64,000 nt of DNA from JAICMB01 sp963802915 (lineage in GTDB: Bacteria > Acidobacteriota > Terriglobia > Bryobacterales > Bryobacteraceae), in the NCBI GenBank assembly GCA_963802915.1, contig CAWDKQ010000007.1:434001-498000 (forward strand), written 5' to 3'. Positions within the stretch are counted from its first letter, which is position 1. Each line of letters begins with the position of its first letter. The translations under genes were made by a program, and so were the position numbers. The notes beneath the pieces are model-generated. The model searched no databases. It was not told where the DNA came from and saw nothing but the letters and a program-made list of their open reading frames with translations. This document shows, in pieces, positions 8,265 through 16,602 of this stretch.

Positions 8265-10742
8265 GTGGAAGACTTCGAGACTCTTTCGGAGAAACTGGCG
8301 CGCGTCATGAACGAGTGCGAGCGATTGCGCGAGGAGAACTCGCGATTGCGCGAACTCCTCAGTCAAAAGGCTCCGTGCTCGATGGAGTCTCTTGTCGTGG
8401 CCGTTCAAGGCTGCTCGGAACCCACTCAAGCTTCGCCGGAAAGGACACCCAGCCGCACCGAATCGGCTACGCCCGAGTTGTCGGTGGCCGGAAAGATCGC
8501 TTTGTTTCGTTCGCTCTTTCGCGGCCGCGACGATGTGTATGCGGTTCGCTGGGAATCGGAGAACGGGAAAAGCGGCTATTCCCCCGCCAGCATCAAGGAC
8601 TGGGATGCCCTGCGACTGGTTCCAAAATCGGAGTGGAAGAAGCGAGACAAAGAAACGCGCCAACTCCTGCCTCTCACCGATGCAGCCGTGCACAATCATC
8701 TCTCCGGAAAGATTACAATCGGTGTCTATCCGTTGCTGCCGGACGAAACTTGCTGGTTTCTTGCGGTCGATTTTGACCAACACACGTGGCGAGAAGATGC
8801 TGCCGCATTCATCTGCTCATGCCGGGAGTGGAACGTTTCGGCTGCGCTGGAGCGCTCTCGATCCGGCGATGGAGCGCATGTCTGGATATTCTTCGCTGCT
8901 CCGGTTACCGCAACATTGGCAAGAAAGCTCGGCGCGGGGCTCCTGACCAGGACGATGGAACGCCGTCATGAATTGGGCCTTCGTTCCTATGACCGTTTGT
9001 TTCCAAATCAGGACACGATGCCGCACGGCGGATTCGGGAACCTGATCGCTTTACCTCTACAGAAGATCCCAAGGAAATCGGGCTACAGCGTCTTCCTTGA
9101 CGATTCACTCGAACCCTTCCCTGATCAGTGGCGCTATCTCGCTGGCGTCCCCAGAACGGAGCCATTGATGGTGGAAAGAATCGTGCGCGGCGCCGAAAAG
9201 ACCGGCAACGTAGTCGGCGTTCGCATGAGCCTCGTCGATGAAGATTCAATGGATGATCCCTGGCTGCTGCCGCCATCACGGCGAAGACCCGAGAAACCGA
9301 TCCCCGGCCCGCTGCCGGCGACTGTTCGGATTGTACGCGCGAACCTTTTGTTTATCGACAAGACTGGCCTGCCGGAGCCGATGCTCGACCGGTTGACCAG
9401 GCTGGCTGCTTTTCAGAATCCGGAGTTTTATAAGGCACAGGCAATGCGCCTGCCGACCTTCGACAAGCCACGCGTCATCTGCTGTGCGGAAGAGTTCCCA
9501 CAATTCATCGCCTTACCGCGAGGTCTCCTTGATGAAGTGCTGCTATTGCTCAGGCAACACGGAATTACACCAGATCTGCAGGACGAGCGGTATCCGGGAA
9601 CGGAAATCGACGTGACGTTTGCCGGCAACTTGAGAGACCGGCAACCGGAAGCAGCCGCAAAGATTCTGGAGCATGACGAAGGCATACTGTGCGCCGGGAC
9701 AGCGTTCGGCAAGACGGTAGCCGCGGCGTACTTGGTCGCGGCGCGAAGAACGAACACGCTGGTATTGGTCCATCGCGCCCAGCTTCTCGATCAATGGCGC
9801 GAAAGGCTGGCTGCGTTCCTCGACCTGCCTATGGAGCGTATCGGCCGGATCAGCGGGGGAAAGACGAAGAGGACTGGCGTCATTGATGTCGCGCTCATTC
9901 AGAGTCTCCATCGCAAGGGTGAGACGAAAGATCTGGTCGCGGAGTACGGCCATATCGTGGTTGACGAATGCCACCACTTGTCGGCCGTCACCTTCGAACA
10001 GGTGATGAGGCAGGTGAAGGCGAAATATGTTCTCGGTCTCACTGCGACCCCTGTCCGAAAAGACGGACACCACCCGATCATCTACATGCAGTGCGGTCCC
10101 ATTCGATTCAACGTGCCAGTCCGCTCACAAATGGAGTCGAGTCCGTTCGAGCACCGTGTGAAACCCCAGACTACGACCCTGACATGGACGCGCGAACAGC
10201 CGCCCACAGTTCAGGACCTTTATGGCCTGCTTGCCGTCGATGCGGAAAGAAACTCGCAAATAGTCCATGATGTCGCTCAAGCCGTCGCGAACGGGAGGTC
10301 GCCTTTGGTGCTTTCCGGACGAACTGACCATGTGGAATGGCTCGGTGCGCGATTGCGCGAGCACATCGAAAGAATCTTTGTGCTGAAGGGCGGGATGGGC
10401 CCGAAACAGCGAGCAAAGGTGACTCAGGAACTGGCCGCGACGGAGGGCTGCCCCCGGATCATTGTCGCGACGGGCAGCTACATCGGAGAAGGCTTCGATG
10501 ACTCTCGTCTCGACACGCTCTTTCTCGCCATGCCGATCTCGTGGCGGGGCACACTGCAGCAATATGTCGGGCGGCTTCATCGCCTGCACGACAGCAAGAA
10601 AGTGGTGGAGGTCTATGACTACGTTGATTCGTCGATACCGATGCTCGCCCGAATGTTCGATAAGCGACTGCGCGGATACAAAGCCCTCGGGTACACGATC
10701 CATTCGGGAGATGCTGCGTCAGACAAAAGTGAGGCGAATTGA
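8265..10742 (+). CDS. TOTE-type archaeo-eukaryotic primase fused to SF2 helicase
   Basis: An 825-residue fusion. Residues 5-40 form a short coiled coil (ERLREENSRLRELL). Residues 80-290 match the archaeo-eukaryotic primase domain of TOTE conflict systems: catalytic acid pair in AVDFDQ near 168, GAHVWIFF near 206 (sxH-like motif), and RLFPNQDTMPHGGFGN. A superfamily 2 helicase follows: Walker A GTAFGKT near 480, Ia VLVHRAQLLDQW, II VVDECHHL near 567, III GLTATPVRKDG, and V/VI GSYIGEGFDD and QQYVGRLHRLH. The family is thought to act in defence or element conflict; substrate and partners are not established. The start is GTG 8265 with an AAGGGTGG upstream. The gap to the toxin gene is 9 bp, so it is probably in the same operon. 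It ends directly before the right island boundary. Confidence 0.9.
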   Translation: MEDFETLSEKLARVMNECERLREENSRLRELLSQKAPCSMESLVVAVQGCSEPTQASPERTPSRTESATPELSVAGKIALFRSLFRGRDDVYAVRWESENGKSGYSPASIKDWDALRLVPKSEWKKRDKETRQLLPLTDAAVHNHLSGKITIGVYPLLPDETCWFLAVDFDQHTWREDAAAFICSCREWNVSAALERSRSGDGAHVWIFFAAPVTATLARKLGAGLLTRTMERRHELGLRSYDRLFPNQDTMPHGGFGNLIALPLQKIPRKSGYSVFLDDSLEPFPDQWRYLAGVPRTEPLMVERIVRGAEKTGNVVGVRMSLVDEDSMDDPWLLPPSRRRPEKPIPGPLPATVRIVRANLLFIDKTGLPEPMLDRLTRLAAFQNPEFYKAQAMRLPTFDKPRVICCAEEFPQFIALPRGLLDEVLLLLRQHGITPDLQDERYPGTEIDVTFAGNLRDRQPEAAAKILEHDEGILCAGTAFGKTVAAAYLVAARRTNTLVLVHRAQLLDQWRERLAAFLDLPMERIGRISGGKTKRTGVIDVALIQSLHRKGETKDLVAEYGHIVVDECHHLSAVTFEQVMRQVKAKYVLGLTATPVRKDGHHPIIYMQCGPIRFNVPVRSQMESSPFEHRVKPQTTTLTWTREQPPTVQDLYGLLAVDAERNSQIVHDVAQAVANGRSPLVLSGRTDHVEWLGARLREHIERIFVLKGGMGPKQRAKVTQELAATEGCPRIIVATGSYIGEGFDDSRLDTLFLAMPISWRGTLQQYVGRLHRLHDSKKVVEVYDYVDSSIPMLARMFDKRLRGYKALGYTIHSGDAASDKSEAN

Positions 10743-10879
10743 GACGATTTTCACGGCCGTCATGTGGGACCGTATTTGGACCTTACGCCACGCACCGGAC
10801 GGGACCGCGAGGGGGCGGTCTACAACGGAGAATCAACGGTTTAGGACGTCCCAGACCACTCCAGAACGCCCGGTTTCAG

Positions 10880-10930
10880 CTTGAGGTGCTAGCGGGAGCA
10901 ATCTCGTGGGGGTTCAATTCCCCCGCACCA
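10880..10930 (+). repeat. tRNA-Leu(GAG) 3' fragment, right attachment-site-like copy
   Basis: Same anticodon-loop start (CTTGAGGTG), anticodon stem (GCTAGC) and variable arm as the copy at 6301. The T-arm is better preserved (GGGGGTTCAATTCCCCC), but the acceptor strand is short (GCACCA), and no 5' half is present. With the left copy it brackets 4.6 kb of DNA carrying the AbiE pair and the primase-helicase. Confidence 0.75.
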
Positions 10931-10949
10931 CATTTCAAAGTGAATCATG

Positions 10950-10988
10950 ATCGCTAGCTGTATCCTCTTCAGCTAGCGATTTTGCTTT
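10950..10988 (+). terminator. Hairpin terminator behind the right tRNA fragment
   Basis: Ten-base-pair stem ATCGCTAGCT/AGCTAGCGAT, 11-base loop, T-rich tail. Relative to the left copy the fourth pair is G-C in place of A-T. It would also shield vapBC from read-through of the primase-helicase operon. Confidence 0.72.
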
Positions 10989-11033
10989 TGGAACTTACGC
11001 CAACCGATGATACAATGTAGCTCAGAGGCTACA
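10988..11033 (+). promoter_or_regulatory. vapBC promoter and palindromic operator
   Basis: Candidate -35 TTGGAA (10988-10993), 17-bp spacer, -10 TACAAT (11011-11016). A perfect inverted repeat TGTAGC-N6-GCTACA (11016-11033) starts at the -10 and covers the likely transcription start, ending 8 bases before the antitoxin ATG. VapB and VapBC complexes commonly bind such sites to repress themselves. Confidence 0.72.
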
Positions 11034-11041
11034 CATCAACA

Positions 11042-11296
11042 ATGGCCCTCAATATTCGCAATCCCGAGACGGAGAAACTGGCAACGGAACTGGCCAAGCA
11101 GACGGGTGAGAGCAAGACAGAAGCGGTCACGAAGGCCCTGCGGGATCGGCTTGTTCGAGTGCGGCGGGAGCGCACCAGGCGTCGCTTGGCCGATGAACTC
11201 GAGGAAATCGCGGAACACTGCGCGAACTTACCAGTGCTGGACAACAGACGGGCCGAAGAAATCCTCGGATACGACGAGGCCGGCTTGCCACGGTGA
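11042..11296 (+). CDS. vapB: VapB-type antitoxin (PSK/AbrB-like)
   Basis: An 84-residue antitoxin of the type II VapBC class. The N-terminus (MALNIRNPETEKLATELAKQ) is the typical short DNA-binding strand-helix of the PSK-type VapB group, followed by a basic helix (ALRDRLVRVRRERTRRRLADEL). The acidic C-terminal tail (RRAEEILGYDEAGLPR) is the usual toxin-binding segment (EEILGYDE.GLP). Its stop overlaps the toxin ATG by one base (TGATG). Upstream are a good promoter and a palindrome that should be its own operator. The short size, order and spacing are all standard for the family. Confidence 0.92.
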   Translation: MALNIRNPETEKLATELAKQTGESKTEAVTKALRDRLVRVRRERTRRRLADELEEIAEHCANLPVLDNRRAEEILGYDEAGLPR

Positions 11297-11688
11297 TGGT
11301 GATCGATACCTCTGTTATTTTGGCAATTTTACAGTGCGAACCTGAGCGCCGCAGTTTTATCGAGGCTATCGAGGCCGCCGATTCCACGCGAATTTCCGTT
11401 GGGAGTTTTGTGGAGACGTCGATTGTCATCGAGTCCAGATATGGCACCGAGGGATTGCGCGATCTGGATCGATTCATCTCCCGTGCCAATATCGAGCTGA
11501 TCCCCATTGACAAGGAACAAGGACACCTGGCCCGTTCAGCTTTTAGCCGCTTCGGCAAGGGACGTCATCGTGCAGGGCTCAACTTTGGCGATTGTTTCTC
11601 ATATGCGGCCGCGATCAGTCTTGGAGAGCCTTTGCTCTGCAAGGGAGACGATTTCATCCATACGGACGTGCCGGTCCTTACGTGTTAG
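11296..11688 (+). CDS. vapC: VapC-type PIN-domain ribonuclease toxin
   Basis: A 130-residue PIN-domain protein, expected to cleave RNA with Mg2+ or Mn2+ and to be held inactive by VapB. The acidic active-site residues are all visible: Asp in VIDTSVI at the N-terminus, Glu in GSFVETSIVIE, Asp in LNFGDCFSYA, and Asp in CKGDDF near the C-terminus. Characterised VapC toxins cut tRNA or rRNA, but the target cannot be read from the sequence. I use ATG 11296, overlapping the antitoxin stop by one base; a GTG three bases earlier is also possible. Nothing suggests inactivation. Confidence 0.92.
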   Translation: MVIDTSVILAILQCEPERRSFIEAIEAADSTRISVGSFVETSIVIESRYGTEGLRDLDRFISRANIELIPIDKEQGHLARSAFSRFGKGRHRAGLNFGDCFSYAAAISLGEPLLCKGDDFIHTDVPVLTC

Positions 11689-11696
11689 ACCTTTCA

Positions 11697-11733
11697 TTGA
11701 CACCTCCTCGATACTGATGTAAGCTAGGCCTAG
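11697..11733 (+). promoter_or_regulatory. padR promoter with palindromic operator
   Basis: A consensus -35 TTGACA (11697-11702) is followed after 17 bp by a weak -10 TAAGCT (11720-11725). The 10-bp palindrome CTAGGCCTAG (11724-11733) overlaps the -10 and ends 7 bases before the padR ATG, where a PadR dimer could block transcription. No ribosome-binding site lies before the ATG, so the message may be nearly leaderless. Confidence 0.55.
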
Positions 11734-11740
11734 TTTAACT

Positions 11741-12085
11741 ATGCCTAGAAAAACTGACCAGCGCGACCTGTTTCGGGGAGCACTGGAAATGATGGTTCTC
11801 CGCTCTCTCATGCGCGAGCCGATGCATGGCTATGCGTTGGTGCAGCACATCAAACAGCGATCGAACGATCTTCTCCAGGTGGAAGAAGGCTCTCTCTATC
11901 CTGCTTTGCAGCGATTGCTCAAGGAGGGATTGCTGAAAGCGGAATGGGAGATCTCCGCCACCAACCGCAGGGTGCGCACCTACCGGATTACACCGGCCGG
12001 CAAGAAGCATCTGGAGCGCGAAATCTCCAGCTTCGAACGGATGCTGGAGGCGATCGCGCTGGTTCTGTCGCCCGCCGAATCTTAG
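11741..12085 (+). CDS. PadR family transcriptional regulator
   Basis: A 114-residue winged-helix repressor. Family hallmarks are present: LFRGALEMMVLRSLMREPMHGYALVQHI at the start, EEGSLYPALQRLLKEGLL as recognition-helix and wing region, and TYRITPAGKKHLE after it, then a C-terminal dimerisation helix. It lies 9 bp upstream of a MacB-type permease gene; such PadR-permease pairs are frequent in acidobacteria. PadR proteins usually repress their own operon until an effector binds. The palindrome over the -10 supports autoregulation. The effector is unknown. Confidence 0.93.
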   Translation: MPRKTDQRDLFRGALEMMVLRSLMREPMHGYALVQHIKQRSNDLLQVEEGSLYPALQRLLKEGLLKAEWEISATNRRVRTYRITPAGKKHLEREISSFERMLEAIALVLSPAES

Positions 12086-12094
12086 GAGGCTCGT

Positions 12095-14740
12095 ATGAAC
12101 TGGTTCCAGCGACTGTTTGCCAGGCGGAAAATCTATAGCGATCTGTCGGACGAAATTCAGCAACACCTGATTGAGAAGACCGAGTCGCTCATGGCTGAAG
12201 GATTGAGCCGTGCGGAAGCGGAGCACTGCGCCAGGCGCGAGTTCGGCAACGTAACCGGCATCGAGGAGCGCGGCCGGGAAGCGTGGATGTGGCCGGTCGC
12301 CGACAGAATCTGCGCGGATGCCAAGTTCGCTTTGCGCCAACTGCGCAAGGATTACGGATTTGCGTTCACGGCGATTCTGACGCTCGCGCTGGGTATTGGC
12401 GCGACCACGGCAATTTTCAGTTTGGTGAATGCGGTCCTGGTGCGGCCTTTACCTTTTCCTGAGCAGGACCGATTGGTATGGCTGAATCAGCAGGATCATT
12501 CGCTGCCGGGAGTGATTGCGGAGTCGCTCAGCTATCCGGATTATTTTGACTGGCGCCAGCGAAACCATTCGTTCAGCGGCATGGCGTCGTACACAACGGG
12601 AACCGTGACGCTGAGGTCGGAAGGCGAAGCGCGGCACCTGGATGCAACGATAGTCTCGTCGGATTTCTTTCACGTGTTGGGTGTTGCCCCTATGCTAGGG
12701 AGAGATTTTCTGCCGGAAGATGAGAAGCCTGGCAATCGGGCGGTCATGTTGAGTTACTCGCTGTGGCAGTCGACGTTTGGCTCGGCGGCAGACATCACCG
12801 CGAGGTCGATTCAACTGGGCGATCACAGCTATGTGGTCGCCGGCGTAATGCCGAACGATTTCGAGTTTCCGATAGGGAGTCCTGGGCCGGCCTTGTGGAT
12901 CTCAATTGCAGGCGATGCCGATGGCAAGGATCCTAAGACGAGTCAGCGTGGCTATGATTGCCTGGATGTGATCGGACGCCTGAAGCCAGGAATAACGCTC
13001 GAACAGGCCAAGGCGGATCTCAGCCTGATTGCCGCGAATCTGGCGCGGCAGTATCCGGACAACAACAAATGGTACACGTCTGCTCTGGTCGAACCAGAGC
13101 TGCATCATTTGATCGGAGATACCGAGCCGGCATTGCGGGTGCTGTTTGGCGCGGTCACTTTAGTGCTGCTGATCGCGTGCGCTAATGTCGCCGGCCTACT
13201 GCTGGCACGCGGATCCAGGAGAAGCTCGGAATTCGCGCTACGCGCTTCGATTGGCGCAAGCCGCGCGGCGATTATCCGGCAGTTGCTGGTTGAGTCCGTC
13301 GTTTTGTCTCTATGCGGCGGAATAGCCGGCGTGGCGCTCGCCTTTGGCCTCTTGCGCGGCATGGTCAGACTGATGCCACGCAACATTCCGCGCATGGAAC
13401 ATGCGACCGTTGACGGAACCGTACTGCTTTTTGTCGTGGCTGTCTCCGTCGTCACCGGCCTGCTGTTCGGAGTTTTACCCGCGTTGCGTATGTCGCAATT
13501 GAAGCCTGCGCAGGCGATGCGCGAGGGATCCAGAAGCGTGGCGGGAAGGCGCGGCGAACATCGCGTTCACAATGCACTGGTCATTGCGCAGACGGCAATC
13601 GGATTGGTCTTACTGGTGAGCTCAGGTTTATTAATTCGAAGTTTTGTTCGCATTTTAAACGTGAATCCCGGCTTCGATCCGAAGCACGTGTTGACGGCGA
13701 GGGTGGACGTATCGTTTGACAAATTAGACCACGACCAACATTTCCAGTTTTATAACCAACTGCTCGGGCGACTGTCCGCGTTGCCGGGCGTAGTGTCCGC
13801 GTCGGCCGGGTGGCCGATGCCGATGAGCGACAGCAATGCCACTATTTCGTTCAGCATCGAGGGCCGGCCTGTCGCGAAAGGAGACCAGCCCAACGAATCG
13901 GTCGGCATAGCGATGCCGGGATACTTTGACACCATGCGCATCCCGCTAATCTCCGGACGAACGTTTGGAGAGCGGGACACCACCCACGGAGTACCAGTGG
14001 TGATTATCAATCAGGCCTTCGCCCGCAAATATTTCCCTCAAGAGAATCCGATCGGCAAGCATATTCAGGCGGGTTTGGGGGATGGTGTTATCGACCATCC
14101 CATGCGCGAAATCATCGGGGTGGTGGGAGACATCAAACGCCGAGGTTTGACCGCCGCTGCGGACCCGCAGTATTATCTGCCATATTCACAAGCGCTGATC
14201 ACGAATCCATATCTCACGATTCGCACGAGCGGCGACCCTGCGGTTGTGCAAGGCGCACTTCGAGCGGCTGTCCATGAGATAGACAAGAGCGTGCCGGTTT
14301 ACCAGGTTTCGACGCTGGAGGACTATGTCTCGAAGTCGGCCGCGCAGTCTCGCTTTCAGACATTGCTGCTGACTTGCTTCGCGGGGATTGCGTTGTTGCT
14401 CGCGGCGGTCGGATTGTACGGTTTGCTTTCGTATATGGTGGTGCAGCGCACGCTCGAGATCGGATTGCGCATCGCATTGGGCGCCAAGAAGACTGATGTC
14501 TTGCGTATGATTTTTCATCGTGGTCTGACGCTCGCTCTCATTGGATTGGGGACAGGACTGGCGGTCTCCGCGGTGATGACTCGACTGCTCGCAGGAATGC
14601 TGTACGGAGTGCGGACCTCGGATCCGGCCACCTACGCGGCAATGACCGGTGTTTTGCTCGTGGTGAGCCTGTTGGCGAGTAGCATTCCTGCATATCGCGC
14701 CGCTCAGTTGGATCCTATAGATACGCTTCGAAACCAATAA
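12095..14740 (+). CDS. PadR-linked MacB/FtsX-type permease (ADOP family)
   Basis: An 881-residue inner-membrane permease of the acidobacterial duplicated orphan permease type. Residues 1-80 are the cytoplasmic prefix found on the PadR-linked subset (SDLSDEIQQHLIEKTESL, ARREFGN). Then come two FtsX/MacB units, each with a large periplasmic MacB-PCD region. The first starts at FTAILTLALGIGATTAIFS and includes the first membrane block (LLIACANVAGLLLARGSRR), the second ends with LLAAVGLYGLLSYMV..RTLEIGLRIALGAKK. No ATPase is encoded alongside, so it must borrow one or work without. A ribosome-binding site AGGAGG precedes ATG 12095. Related MacB systems export peptides or act as mechanotransmitters; the substrate is unknown. 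Confidence 0.92.
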   Translation: MNWFQRLFARRKIYSDLSDEIQQHLIEKTESLMAEGLSRAEAEHCARREFGNVTGIEERGREAWMWPVADRICADAKFALRQLRKDYGFAFTAILTLALGIGATTAIFSLVNAVLVRPLPFPEQDRLVWLNQQDHSLPGVIAESLSYPDYFDWRQRNHSFSGMASYTTGTVTLRSEGEARHLDATIVSSDFFHVLGVAPMLGRDFLPEDEKPGNRAVMLSYSLWQSTFGSAADITARSIQLGDHSYVVAGVMPNDFEFPIGSPGPALWISIAGDADGKDPKTSQRGYDCLDVIGRLKPGITLEQAKADLSLIAANLARQYPDNNKWYTSALVEPELHHLIGDTEPALRVLFGAVTLVLLIACANVAGLLLARGSRRSSEFALRASIGASRAAIIRQLLVESVVLSLCGGIAGVALAFGLLRGMVRLMPRNIPRMEHATVDGTVLLFVVAVSVVTGLLFGVLPALRMSQLKPAQAMREGSRSVAGRRGEHRVHNALVIAQTAIGLVLLVSSGLLIRSFVRILNVNPGFDPKHVLTARVDVSFDKLDHDQHFQFYNQLLGRLSALPGVVSASAGWPMPMSDSNATISFSIEGRPVAKGDQPNESVGIAMPGYFDTMRIPLISGRTFGERDTTHGVPVVIINQAFARKYFPQENPIGKHIQAGLGDGVIDHPMREIIGVVGDIKRRGLTAAADPQYYLPYSQALITNPYLTIRTSGDPAVVQGALRAAVHEIDKSVPVYQVSTLEDYVSKSAAQSRFQTLLLTCFAGIALLLAAVGLYGLLSYMVVQRTLEIGLRIALGAKKTDVLRMIFHRGLTLALIGLGTGLAVSAVMTRLLAGMLYGVRTSDPATYAAMTGVLLVVSLLASSIPAYRAAQLDPIDTLRNQ

Positions 14741-14743
14741 GCA

Positions 14744-15667
14744 TCAGGCGTGAAAGATCGGCGTCGTGCCCCGCGCGCTTGCCAGAAGCTCGCGGCGTTC
14801 ATCCGCCGTCAGCGGCGTCAGGCCCGGCGCGGCTTCGAGGGCTATCCGAAACAGGCGCTCGTCTCCTGGAGGGATGGCCGCAGTGATGTCTTCCGATAAG
14901 GTGAATCGCAGGGCTTTGCGCGCCAGTTCCGGATCCTCGATGGGGTGGTACCAGCATTTCTCATAGGTGTGCGGTTCGTCTTGTTTCCAAGTTGTGTGCG
15001 CCATGGCCTTCAGCGCCAATCTGGCGATGCCTTTTTCTTTCGCTTTGGCGAGGATCTGGGGCCCGAAGTTTCCCTGTGAGTAATTCACGTAGTTGACCGG
15101 GAAGAGGACGGAGTCGAAGTGGTAACGATCCATGAGCGACAGCGCGGCTTCCGTGTTGTGAGCGGAGAATCCGAGATACCGAACCTTCCCTTCCTGACGC
15201 GCCTTCAAGAACAGCTCGCCCGCGCCGCCGGGGCCAAGGATCTGCTCGACGTCATTCATGCTGCTCACAGCGTGGAATTGATAGAGATCGAAATGGTCTG
15301 TCTTGAGGCGTTGAAGGGATAACTCCAATTGCTTGCGGGCACCTTCCGCATCGCGACGCTCACACTTGCAAGCCAGGAAAACGTTGTTGCGGTGAGGGGC
15401 TAGCGCGGGTCCGAGCTTCTCTTCGGCTTCGCCGTCGCCGTAAGAGGGCGCCACGTCGAAATAATTGATGCCGCGTGCGACCGCGTCGGCAACCGTGCGA
15501 TCGGCTTGTTGCTGCTCCATTCCGATCACGACAATCCCGCCGAACCCGATCACTGAGAGGCTGACATCTTTGTTGTAAGGGCGTTTAGCGATTGCTGCGT
15601 CCGCCTGCAGCAGTGGCAGCGCGCTGGAGGAGACGATGCTGGCTTTAAGAAAACTGCGTCGATCCAT
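14744..15667 (-). CDS. Aldo/keto reductase with Tat-like signal
   Basis: A 307-residue NAD(P)H-dependent oxidoreductase of the aldo/keto reductase fold. The N-terminus MDRRSFLKASIVSSSALPLLQADAA has a twin-arginine-like motif (RRSFLK) and a hydrophobic stretch, so export in folded form is likely. Catalytic features include Asp in YFDVAPSYGDGEAEEKLG with the active-site Tyr, the Lys region (NNVFLACKCER) and His in DLYQFHAV. It ends in a short helical tail without an iron-sulfur domain. It is convergent with the permease gene (3 bp between stops). The substrate is not predictable. Confidence 0.88.
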   Translation of the reverse strand: MDRRSFLKASIVSSSALPLLQADAAIAKRPYNKDVSLSVIGFGGIVVIGMEQQQADRTVADAVARGINYFDVAPSYGDGEAEEKLGPALAPHRNNVFLACKCERRDAEGARKQLELSLQRLKTDHFDLYQFHAVSSMNDVEQILGPGGAGELFLKARQEGKVRYLGFSAHNTEAALSLMDRYHFDSVLFPVNYVNYSQGNFGPQILAKAKEKGIARLALKAMAHTTWKQDEPHTYEKCWYHPIEDPELARKALRFTLSEDITAAIPPGDERLFRIALEAAPGLTPLTADERRELLASARGTTPIFHA

Positions 15668-15754
15668 GGTATTTGCTCTTCTGCATTTATATTAGTTCCA
15701 TCCGGACCCGAGGGAACCGCATGTTATCCTGAAGCGTCTAGAGCTGTTGTTCTT

Positions 15755-16579
15755 ATGCGTTTACGCCAGGCCTTCGTGGCCGCCGTGCTTGGTTTAACAC
15801 TTCTCGGCACAATCTACGCATTCCAGAGACCGTGGCGGGAAGTGGACGCGATCGAGTACGGAAATTATCCGATTCCTCCCGATTATCAAACCAAAGGTGA
15901 GTGGGTTTTCGGCCGCATGGTCTACCCCGTGAAGGTCGACGCCTGCGGTCATCGTTATCGCTGTCCCGACAATTACTTCACGATGGATTACCCTCGCTCC
16001 GACCGGCATTTTTCGGCGGCGCTGCGGCGGCTCACCCGAATCTCCGTCCGCTCCGTCGAGCAGGTGATCGATCCGCTCGATCCCCAGTACCCCGACGACT
16101 TCTACAACTATCCCTTTATGTACGCCGTGGAAGTCGGTCATTGGAAACTTTCCGACGAGCAATGCAAGAAGATACGAGAGTTCCTGGATCGCGGGGGATT
16201 TATGATGGTCGACGATTTTCACGGTACCGAGGAATGGGAGAATTTCATGGCCGGTATGGGCCGCGTTTTTCCGGACCATCCGGTGGTGGAGCTCGACAAC
16301 AAGGACCCTATCTTTCATACCCTTTATGACCTGGACGATCGCTACCAGGTACCAGGAGCACAGTTCTTAGAAACGCATCGCACGTATGAGCACGACGGAT
16401 TCGAGCCGCGTTGGCGCGGGATCTATGACGATCACGGCAGGGTTGTGGTGGCGATCTGCCACAATATGGACCTCGGCGATTCCTGGGAACACGCCGACAA
16501 CCCCCAGTACCCTGAAAAGTACTCCGCGCTTGGCTTTCGGATCGGCGTCAATTATGTTGTCTATTCAATGACTCATTAG
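15755..16579 (+). CDS. DUF4159 domain protein, first gene of MoxR-VWA operon
   Basis: A 274-residue exported or membrane-anchored protein with an N-terminal hydrophobic segment (FVAAVLGLTLLGTIYAF) followed by a DUF4159 domain. The domain shows YPRSDRHFSAALRRLTRI and the conserved RGGFMMVDDFHG, a fold related to the class I glutamine amidotransferase/ThuA type but without an obvious catalytic Cys. DUF4159 genes are regular neighbours of MoxR, DUF58 and BatA genes, as here. It is divergent from the aldo/keto reductase, with 87 bp between starts, and is 23 bp from the next gene. Biochemical role unknown. Confidence 0.85.
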   Translation: MRLRQAFVAAVLGLTLLGTIYAFQRPWREVDAIEYGNYPIPPDYQTKGEWVFGRMVYPVKVDACGHRYRCPDNYFTMDYPRSDRHFSAALRRLTRISVRSVEQVIDPLDPQYPDDFYNYPFMYAVEVGHWKLSDEQCKKIREFLDRGGFMMVDDFHGTEEWENFMAGMGRVFPDHPVVELDNKDPIFHTLYDLDDRYQVPGAQFLETHRTYEHDGFEPRWRGIYDDHGRVVVAICHNMDLGDSWEHADNPQYPEKYSALGFRIGVNYVVYSMTH

Positions 16580-16602
16580 GAAGTACCCGGCGGACCCCAA
16601 AC

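Larger units (their letters stand above)
10743..11041. other. Intergenic region with the right island boundary
   Basis: Contains the second tRNA-like fragment, its hairpin, one exact and one near copy of TGGACCTTA, and the promoter/operator of the vapBC pair, each listed separately. No other gene is supported. The order and spacing of the motifs match those around 6200-6430. Confidence 0.55.
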
